A DNA stretch of 6,684 nt, taken from the NCBI GenBank assembly GCA_900759435.1, contig CAAEVD010000069.1, positions 1 through 6,684 on the forward strand. The letters run 5' to 3'. The notes below the pieces were generated by a model. That model made no database searches and was not told the origin of the DNA. It saw nothing but the letters and a program-made list of their open reading frames with translations. The stretch comes from an uncultured Collinsella sp. (GTDB lineage Bacteria; Actinomycetota; Coriobacteriia; Coriobacteriales; Coriobacteriaceae). The translations under genes were made by a program, and so were the position numbers. Positions 1 through 4,842 of the stretch are shown in pieces (within the stretch, counting starts at the first letter, position 1; each line of letters opens with the position of its first letter).

Positions 1-57
1 ACGGAAGCCATGGGTCTTGGCACGCTTACGCTTATTAGGCTGATACGTACGCTTCAT
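1..57 (-). CDS. rpmH: 50S ribosomal protein L34, N-terminal part (runs off the window)
   Basis: The minus strand reads MKRTYQPNKRKRAKTHGFR, the highly conserved first 19 residues of bacterial ribosomal protein L34, a very small basic protein of the large ribosomal subunit that binds 23S rRNA. The rest of the gene (about 25 more residues in the family) lies outside the window. The start is an ATG (complement of 55-57) preceded by a perfect AGGAGG Shine-Dalgarno (complement of 66-71) eight bases away, which fixes the start. The gene diverges from the replication genes, the classical rpmH/dnaA arrangement at bacterial origins. It has its own promoter (130-159) and a leader hairpin (86-103). Identification is certain from sequence and context. 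Confidence 0.97.
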   Translation of the reverse strand, partial: MKRTYQPNKRKRAKTHGFR

Positions 58-85
58 CTTAAGTTCCTCCTGCTGCATTTCGAGT

Positions 86-103
86 GTCCGCGGGGGCGCG
101 GAC
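86..103 (-). promoter_or_regulatory. GC-rich hairpin in the rpmH leader
   Basis: GTCCGCG (86-92) and CGCGGAC (97-103) form a perfect 7-bp GC-rich stem with a 4-base loop. It lies in the rpmH 5' leader, about 20 bases downstream of the predicted transcription start and 14 bases ahead of the Shine-Dalgarno. No T-run follows it on the minus strand, so it is not an intrinsic terminator. It may stabilise the short mRNA or take part in translational control. That role is inference. Confidence 0.5.
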
Positions 104-129
104 GCAGATATAGACACGTGAGCTTGAAG

Positions 130-159
130 ATTGTAGGGAAATCAATGTTCAAATGTCAA
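130..159 (-). promoter_or_regulatory. Sigma-70-type promoter for rpmH
   Basis: On the minus strand a perfect -35 box TTGACA (complement of 154-159) is followed after 18 bases by TACAAT (complement of 130-135), which matches the TATAAT -10 box at five of six positions. Transcription would start near position 123, giving a leader of about 65 bases before the L34 start codon. This is the best promoter match found in the window and fits the high expression expected of a ribosomal protein gene. Confidence 0.75.
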
Positions 160-256
160 GAAATCAAAGGTAAAAGGTTGCAAAGAGTACACGGTTCCCC
201 CATAAGCAGAATCGGCACTTGATGCAGCAGGCAACTTTTCACGAAATTTCATCGAG

Positions 257-340
257 TTTTCAACAGGTCGTGTTGGAAATGTTGAGAACTTTTCGCCCGT
301 TTTCCAAAGTTTTCAACAGGTTTTGAAAACTTGTCGAAAG
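257..340. promoter_or_regulatory. oriC left lobe: cluster of DnaA-box-like 9-mers
   Basis: Six box-like 9-mers lie within 84 bases: TTTTCAACA at 257-265 and 310-318 on the plus strand, TTTCCAACA at 271-279 (minus), TTCTCAACA at 280-288 (minus), TTTTCCAAA at 300-308 (plus) and CTTTCGACA at 332-340 (minus). They share a core close to TTTTC(A/G)ACA, two bases away from the classical DnaA box TTATCCACA. The spacing, mixed orientation and position between rpmH and the dnaA operon are typical of the upstream lobe of a bipartite origin, and binding here could also regulate the operon. No clear plus-strand sigma-70 promoter was found in 58-402; any such promoter must overlap this cluster or lie between it and 402. 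Binding by this DnaA is inferred. Confidence 0.75.
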
Positions 341-402
341 ATGAGAAACATTGCGCAGTGAGCTACTATTTGTTCAAAACCTTTTGAAAGATTGCGAGCG
401 GC

Positions 403-1755
403 ATGTCTGACGACTTCTACACCATGGTCGATTCCGGTGATCCGGCACCCGACAACGAGCACATCACCGGCGTGCGCGAAAAACGCAACAAGAGCGAGCA
501 GGTCACCGCACAAGCACCGAAGGCCATGTATGCAGCGCGCATCGCGGTCTACGATGACATGCTGTCGACACCGCGTGTCATCGTCATCGAACCGCAAGAC
601 GTCCGTACCTACCTGGAAGAGACAACCAACACCGTCTACCAGTGCATGAAGGAGCAGGGAGGACGCATCTCGTTGATGGTTATCCGCGAGATTGTCGAAA
701 ACTTTATCCACGCGCATTTTGCAGAGCCCATCATCTCGATTCTCGACGGCGGCGACACCATCCGCTTTGCCGATCAGGGTCCGGGCATCGACGACAAAGA
801 GCGTGCCTTCGACTTTGGCGTAACCAGCGCAAACAGCAAGATGAAACGGTATATCCGCGGCACCGGCGCCGGGTTTCCCATGGTACAGGAGTACTTGGAA
901 AACGCCGGCGGCGCCGTCTCCATCGAGGACAACATGGGCAATGGCACCGTCGTGACGGTAAGTCTGAACCCCAAGCGCGTGCAGGAAATCGAGCGTGCCG
1001 GCGGGCGCGGGGCAGCCGTGCGGCCCGAAACAGAGCAGCAGGCATATCCCATGCCGGGCGCCTTCACGCAGCAACCCGCAGCGATGCAACAGGTGCAACA
1101 GCAAATAGCCCCCATGCAGCAGCCTGGCATGCCCCCCGTGCAAGAGCCCCAGGCACCCTCGGGCGCGATTCCCCAGAACATACCCGATGCAATGCCAGCG
1201 ATGGGCCAGGATGTGGGAACCTTGCAGCAGATGGCGGGTGCATCGGCTGCACAGCAGATGTCCTATCAACCGAACCTGCAAGGGTATCCGGCTCAATACG
1301 CGCCGCAAACGGGATATGCGCAGGCATACCCCCAGCAATACCCGCTGGGATACCAGCAGCCGTACCAACAGATGCCCCAGACGCAGTACAACCCATGGGC
1401 CCAGCAGATGCCCCCGCAGCCTTACCAACAGTGGCCGCAAAGTTTTCAACAGCAGCCGCTGCCCATGCAGAGTTCTCAACAACCAGCAGCTCAAATGATG
1501 TATCCTAATGCGGCGAATCAATATGCACAGCCGCAGCAAAACGTATTTGTGAGCGAGCGCGGCGAAGCGGCACTGGGCTATCTGGCTCAAAACCAGGAGT
1601 GTGGCGCAACCGACCTGGCACGAGCGTTTGGAAACTCGGCGCCCACGTGGTCGCGAACGCTCAACGACTTGGCGCAAGCCGGCTTGGTCATCAAACATGG
1701 CCAGAAATATCATCTGACCGAAATAGGCAGCGCTCGCGTGCGAGCCCAAAGTTAA
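403..1755 (+). CDS. GHKL-type ATPase with Q/P-rich linker and C-terminal winged-helix domain
   Basis: A 450-residue protein of unknown function in three parts. Residues 1-40 look disordered. Residues about 45-190 form a GHKL (histidine-kinase-like) ATPase fold: the N-box is REIVENFIHA with E96 and N100, the G1 box is DQGPGI at 124-129, and the G2/lid is RGTGAGFP at 152-159. Residues about 205-380 are a low-complexity linker rich in Gln, Pro, Met, Ala and Tyr. Residues 381-448 resemble a MarR-like winged helix, with a helix-turn-helix around ATDLARAFGNSAPTWSRTL and a wing ending in YHLTEIG. There is no transmembrane segment, receiver domain or recognisable phospho-acceptor histidine helix, so it is not a normal sensor kinase. 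The gene ends 15 bases before dnaA and is probably co-transcribed with it. The start at 403 has no strong Shine-Dalgarno, so a later start (Met8 or Met42) is possible. An ATP-controlled DNA-binding regulator of origin or operon is the inferred role; a SpoIIAB-like protein kinase is an alternative. Confidence 0.85.
   Translation: MSDDFYTMVDSGDPAPDNEHITGVREKRNKSEQVTAQAPKAMYAARIAVYDDMLSTPRVIVIEPQDVRTYLEETTNTVYQCMKEQGGRISLMVIREIVENFIHAHFAEPIISILDGGDTIRFADQGPGIDDKERAFDFGVTSANSKMKRYIRGTGAGFPMVQEYLENAGGAVSIEDNMGNGTVVTVSLNPKRVQEIERAGGRGAAVRPETEQQAYPMPGAFTQQPAAMQQVQQQIAPMQQPGMPPVQEPQAPSGAIPQNIPDAMPAMGQDVGTLQQMAGASAAQQMSYQPNLQGYPAQYAPQTGYAQAYPQQYPLGYQQPYQQMPQTQYNPWAQQMPPQPYQQWPQSFQQQPLPMQSSQQPAAQMMYPNAANQYAQPQQNVFVSERGEAALGYLAQNQECGATDLARAFGNSAPTWSRTLNDLAQAGLVIKHGQKYHLTEIGSARVRAQS
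680..712. promoter_or_regulatory. Three box-like 9-mers inside the ATPase gene
   Basis: TTATCCGCG (680-688), TTTTCGACA (complement of 693-701) and TTATCCACG (704-712) sit within 33 bases. The last matches eight of nine positions of the classical DnaA box TTATCCACA, and the middle one matches the local TTTTC(A/G)ACA form exactly. They coincide with codons for the conserved N-box of the ATPase, so protein constraint alone could explain them. Confidence 0.35.
1015..1542 (+). other. Low-complexity Q/P/M/Y-rich linker-coding segment
   Basis: About 176 codons of the ATPase gene (residues 205-380) encode a compositionally biased, probably disordered stretch dominated by Gln, Pro, Ala, Met and Tyr, with recurring short units such as YQQ, MQQ and QQP. 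It has few charged residues, especially after residue 210, unlike the flanking folded domains. The DNA is rich in CAG and CAA codons but shows no long exact tandem repeat. Confidence 0.8.
1443..1481 (+). promoter_or_regulatory. Pair of box-like 9-mers in the linker-coding segment
   Basis: TTTTCAACA at 1443-1451 is identical to the two best boxes of the left origin lobe. TTCTCAACA at 1473-1481 is the same variant seen at 280-288 on the minus strand. They are in the same orientation exactly 30 bases apart, close to three helical turns. They encode the Phe-Gln-Gln and Ser-Gln-Gln parts of the Q-rich linker, where protein constraint should be weak. They may be DnaA sites about 300 bases upstream of dnaA, but CAACAG codons are common here. 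Confidence 0.4.
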
Positions 1756-1770
1756 GGAACGGGAGAGACA

Positions 1771-3492
1771 GTGGACGAGGAAGCAAGCATCATCCTGGGG
1801 GATGCCATCGCCTTTTGTCAGCGCGACGGCCAAGATGCACGCCTCATCAATATGCTGGGACAATCGCGCCCCGTGAGTTTAACCGAGGACACTCTGACGA
1901 TTGAGGCCCCTTCACGCTTTGCCATCGCTCAGCTCAAAAAGCATCAGCCGACCATCGAGGCCTATCTGGAAGAGATAGCCTTTGCGCCGATCGCGCTCAA
2001 CATCGTGGCACCGCAAGGCGCCTCGGCAGATACGGCCCCGGTCACTCACCCGGTAGCGACCGCCGCCGCAGCGGCAACGCCGGCGCCCGAACCTCGACGC
2101 GACGATGTTTCCCGTGAAACCATGGCACCGCAGCCGACCGCTTCGGTCGCACCGGCGGTAGAGCCAGTCCCCTTGCCCACCCCGGCCGCCACACACATGC
2201 CCGTCGCACACGAGACGACACCCGGCGAGGAATCGGGCATTGCAATCAAAAACACGTTGTCCGCCGACGATTTCCGCCGCATGATGACCCAAATGAATGG
2301 CAGGCCACCGGCGAAAAGCGCAAGTTCGTCCGCAGCGCCGGCAGCACCTTCGGCGGCCCCGACGGCAGTCGAGAAAAACGCGGACGGGGCACCCCTCGCA
2401 GCGAATTCGAAATTCACGTTTGAAAACTTCGTCTTCGGACCGGAGAACAGTCTTGCCTACCGATCGGCGCTCAAATTCGCCATGCTTGCAGACACGCCCG
2501 GCACCTGCACGTCGCTGTTCATCTACGGCAAATCGGGCCTGGGCAAGACGCACCTGCTGCTCGCCATCAAAAACGAGTTGGCAGAGAAATCGCCCGAGAT
2601 CAAGGTGAAGTACGCCAACTCGCAGGCATATCTGGACGACTTGATGACGGAATTCGACCGCCAAAAGAAGAGCAACGCCCCCATTATGCAGGCATACCAC
2701 GGCGTCGACGTGCTTATCATCGATGACATCCAGAACATCATTGGCAAGCGCGCGAGCGTGGATTACTTCTTCCAGTTGATGGACGAATTCATCCGTAACA
2801 ACAAGAAGGTCGTGATCGCCGCCGATCGCGCTCCCAAGGACCTCAATATGGACGAGCGCCTGACCAGCCGCTTTAATGCCGGCCTGCTGTGTCTGGTGGC
2901 GGAGCCCAGCTACGAGATGAAGTACAAGATTTTGCAGCGCTATTACGAGAACACGATCGCCACCGCACCCGAGGCGGGCAACGACTCGCTGCTGGCGGCC
3001 TACGGGGGCGGCGGCGGACATCTGACCGACGCGCACTTTAAACACATGGCCGAGGTCTCGGGCACCAACATTCGCGAGCTCGAGAGCTTTTGCGAGCGTT
3101 GCGCCGGCGAAGCGGGCGATCGCGAGCGCGAGGGCGGGGAGCTCACCTTTGACGACATCGACGCCATCGCCAACCAGTACTTCGACACATCGGCCAAGAA
3201 GATCAATGTGCAGACGGTCCAGTCCGTCATCGAAGAGCAATACGGTGTGACGCACGAGGAACTCATCGGGCCTCGCCGCAACGCCAATATCGCCAAGGCG
3301 CGCCATATCGCTATCTACCTGGCGATCGAGATGTGCGAGATGACGACGACGGCCGTGGGTGCCGAGTTTGGCAACCGCAACCACTCGACCGTCAGCACGA
3401 GCTATAAAAAGGTTCAGAAGATGATTCAGGAAGACCGGACTGTTACCGAAGACCTCAAGTCGCTGCGCGATAAAATTACACTGCGCTCGTAG
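1771..3492 (+). CDS. dnaA: Chromosomal replication initiator protein DnaA
   Basis: DnaA binds boxes at oriC, forms an ATP-dependent filament and melts the origin. The 573-residue protein is longer than usual (about 450-510). Domain I is about residues 1-80, and residues about 81-210 form a long Pro/Ala-rich domain II. The AAA+ domain III starts near FTFENFVFG (216-223), with Walker A GKSGLGKT (253-260), Walker B VLIIDD (314-319), sensor 1 near VVIAADRAP, box VII ERLTSRF with arginine finger R367, and sensor 2 near NIRELE with R435. Domain IV ends with the DnaA signature GNRNHSTV (534-541). That signature differs from the usual GGRDHTTV at DNA-reading positions. There is an insertion with five glycines at 412-416 in the lid region. 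The start is GTG at 1771, preceded by GGAG at 1762-1765. A parS-like site lies inside the gene at 2106-2121. Confidence 0.97.
   Translation: MDEEASIILGDAIAFCQRDGQDARLINMLGQSRPVSLTEDTLTIEAPSRFAIAQLKKHQPTIEAYLEEIAFAPIALNIVAPQGASADTAPVTHPVATAAAAATPAPEPRRDDVSRETMAPQPTASVAPAVEPVPLPTPAATHMPVAHETTPGEESGIAIKNTLSADDFRRMMTQMNGRPPAKSASSSAAPAAPSAAPTAVEKNADGAPLAANSKFTFENFVFGPENSLAYRSALKFAMLADTPGTCTSLFIYGKSGLGKTHLLLAIKNELAEKSPEIKVKYANSQAYLDDLMTEFDRQKKSNAPIMQAYHGVDVLIIDDIQNIIGKRASVDYFFQLMDEFIRNNKKVVIAADRAPKDLNMDERLTSRFNAGLLCLVAEPSYEMKYKILQRYYENTIATAPEAGNDSLLAAYGGGGGHLTDAHFKHMAEVSGTNIRELESFCERCAGEAGDREREGGELTFDDIDAIANQYFDTSAKKINVQTVQSVIEEQYGVTHEELIGPRRNANIAKARHIAIYLAIEMCEMTTTAVGAEFGNRNHSTVSTSYKKVQKMIQEDRTVTEDLKSLRDKITLRS
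2106..2121. promoter_or_regulatory. parS-like ParB binding site inside dnaA
   Basis: TGTTTCCCGTGAAACC matches 14 of 16 positions of the widely conserved parS consensus TGTTTCACGTGAAACA, and each 8-base half-site matches at seven of eight positions. It lies in the region encoding the Pro/Ala-rich, weakly constrained domain II of DnaA (residues DVSRET), about 1.6 kb from the likely unwinding site. Position near oriC is where parS sites are typically found. ParB binding is inferred, and parA/parB are not in the window. Confidence 0.7.
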
Positions 3493-3507
3493 GTAAATTG
3501 ACACACC

Positions 3508-3598
3508 TGTTGAAAACTTGTCGAAACGGCGGTTATAAGGTGTCGAAAACTCGAGCCGCGGTGATGAAAAGTTTTGCGCAGGTTTTGAACGTGGAAAA
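3508..3598. promoter_or_regulatory. oriC right lobe: DnaA-box-like 9-mers between dnaA and dnaN
   Basis: Four minus-strand box-like 9-mers occur: TTTTCAACA (complement of 3508-3516), GTTTCGACA (3519-3527), TTTTCGACA (3541-3549) and TTTTCCACG (3590-3598). A fifth, weaker one (TAATCAACA, 3663-3671, plus strand) lies next to the triplet array. The first two are 11 bases apart, about one helical turn. Together with the A+T-rich region that follows, this matches the incC-type layout known from Bacillus subtilis, where the origin opens between dnaA and dnaN. Confidence 0.8.
3510..3539 (+). promoter_or_regulatory. Candidate dnaN promoter overlapping DnaA boxes
   Basis: TTGAAA (3510-3515) and TATAAG (3534-3539) each match the sigma-70 consensus at five of six positions and are separated by 18 bases. 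The -35 box lies inside the box at 3508-3516, and the spacer carries the box at 3519-3527, so bound DnaA would be expected to block transcription. Transcripts would begin near 3546, giving a leader of about 185 bases that includes the unwinding region. Confidence 0.45.
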
Positions 3599-3681
3599 CA
3601 TACCCGGTTGCACACAGGTTCCTGTCGATTCTCTTTTTAGGGCTGACCTGCACTTTTAGTAGTAATCAACAGTTTCGTCAG

Positions 3682-3730
3682 TACTATTACTATTATTAAG
3701 ATATTTATATCTATAGAAAGGTATTAAAAG
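3682..3730. promoter_or_regulatory. A+T-rich DNA unwinding element with DnaA-trio-like triplets
   Basis: This 49-base stretch has only eight G or C bases (about 84% A+T) in otherwise GC-rich DNA. It begins with five consecutive triplets on the plus strand, CTA TTA CTA TTA TTA (3684-3698). The complementary strand therefore reads 3'-GAT AAT GAT AAT AAT-5', matching the 3'-(G/A)AT-5' DnaA-trio known to guide DnaA onto single-stranded DNA in B. subtilis. The box cluster lies to the left, the same order as in B. subtilis. The rest, to 3730, is A+T-rich leader for dnaN, with its ribosome binding site AGAAAGG at 3715-3721. Confidence 0.75.
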
Positions 3731-4834
3731 ATGAAGTTCACCGTCAGCCAGAGCTCGCTTACGCAAGCCATCGGCGTCGTTATGAAAGGCGTCGCTTCGG
3801 CATCCACCCTTCCCATTCTGTCGGGCGTGCTCGTTAAGGCACAAGACGGCATCTTGGAATTCCAGACCTCCAACTACACCATCTCGATTCGTCACCGCAT
3901 TGCGGCTCATGTCGAAGAGGAGGGCGAGATGGTGATTCCCTGCAAGATGCTCTCCAACATCACCAAGACCCTTCCCGACGCCCCGGTTACCTTTGAGCTC
4001 TCGGAGCGTCAGGTGCTGATCGGATGCGAGAAGAGCTCCTTCCGCCTCAACACGCTCGATGCCAACGACTTTCCCGAGTTCCCGGCATACGCCATCGAGA
4101 GCGCCGTCGAGCTGCCGACCGATATTCTGTCCGAAATGGTAAGTCGCGTATGGCGCGTCACCTCGACCGACAAGGCCCGCCCCATCCTGGGTGGCGTGCA
4201 CATGAAGGTCGAGAACAACACCGTGCGCCTGGTCGCGACCGACTCCTTCCGACTGGCCGTGTGCGATACGCAGGTCGAGACCTCGACCCTCGAAGGTTCC
4301 TTTGAGCTCAACGTGCCTGCCGACGCCTTCAACGACGCGCTGAGCATCATGGCGAGCCAGGCTACCATCATGATCGGCGCAACCGACACCCAGGTTGTCT
4401 TTGAGGCCGGCAACACCACCTACGTGTCGCGCCGCATCGAGGGCGTATATCCCAATTACAAGCAGCTCATCCCCGATTCATGCGTGACGAGCGTCAAGAT
4501 CGACGTAGCCGCCTTTAACGCCGCCCTTAAACGTGTGGCCGTTATCGCGAGCGCCAACCCCGCTGTCAAGTTTGAGATTGACGTCGAGAACGGCCAGATG
4601 GGCCTGTCCTCCATTTCCAACGACCAGGATCTGGCGCAGGAGACGATCGATGTCGAGGCCGAGGGCGAGTCGGGCACCATCGCCTTCAACTACCACTACA
4701 TCTTTGGCTGCCTCAATGCCCTGTCCAAGGAGAAGGAGATCACGCTGGAGCTCAAGAGCTATTCGCAGGCTGGCATCTTCAAGTCCTACGACAAGATCAA
4801 CTACCTGTACCTGGTCATGCCGGTACGTATCTAG
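3731..4834 (+). CDS. dnaN: DNA polymerase III beta subunit (sliding clamp)
   Basis: The protein forms the ring that tethers DNA polymerase III to DNA and recruits other repair and replication proteins through its hydrophobic pocket. At 367 residues it has the family's usual length, enough for three similar clamp domains of about 120 residues. Typical features are the N-terminus MKFTVSQSSLTQAI, the segment RPILGGVHMK after the first domain, the segment ATDSFRLAV (normally ATDxxRL in the family), the segment RRIEGVYPNYKQLIP, and the C-terminal YLVMPVRI, which resembles the usual YLIMPMRL ending. The start ATG is nine bases after AGAAAGG (3715-3721). The gene follows the unwinding region directly, and recF starts eight bases after its stop codon. 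Confidence 0.97.
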   Translation: MKFTVSQSSLTQAIGVVMKGVASASTLPILSGVLVKAQDGILEFQTSNYTISIRHRIAAHVEEEGEMVIPCKMLSNITKTLPDAPVTFELSERQVLIGCEKSSFRLNTLDANDFPEFPAYAIESAVELPTDILSEMVSRVWRVTSTDKARPILGGVHMKVENNTVRLVATDSFRLAVCDTQVETSTLEGSFELNVPADAFNDALSIMASQATIMIGATDTQVVFEAGNTTYVSRRIEGVYPNYKQLIPDSCVTSVKIDVAAFNAALKRVAVIASANPAVKFEIDVENGQMGLSSISNDQDLAQETIDVEAEGESGTIAFNYHYIFGCLNALSKEKEITLELKSYSQAGIFKSYDKINYLYLVMPVRI

Positions 4835-4842
4835 CACTGCCC

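Noticed and set aside
115..120. CACGTG palindrome as a second parS core
   Set aside because: Only the central six bases fit; the flanking bases match the parS consensus at almost no position.
10..222. Plus-strand 70-codon open frame at the left edge
   Set aside because: It overlaps rpmH and its promoter on the other strand, has no ribosome binding site and no recognisable sequence.
363..371. CTACTATTT after the left box cluster as a second DnaA-trio/unwinding site
   Set aside because: Only two good triplets and no extended A+T-rich stretch follow before the ATPase gene begins.
313..1863. Long minus-strand open frame of 516 codons opposite the ATPase gene
   Set aside because: It covers the clear GHKL/winged-helix gene, its translation is a biased Arg/Leu/His/Cys-rich string with no recognisable domain, and it arises from codon bias in GC-rich DNA.
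1912..3615. Long minus-strand open frame of 567 codons opposite dnaA
   Set aside because: It is antisense to an unmistakable dnaA, has Arg/Cys-rich low-complexity segments and crosses the origin boxes; no protein family is recognisable.
3607..3637. ACAGG/CCTGT inverted repeat followed by TTTTT as a terminator after dnaA
   Set aside because: The stem is only five pairs with a two-base loop and the T-run is about 11 bases away, so it is too weak for an intrinsic terminator.
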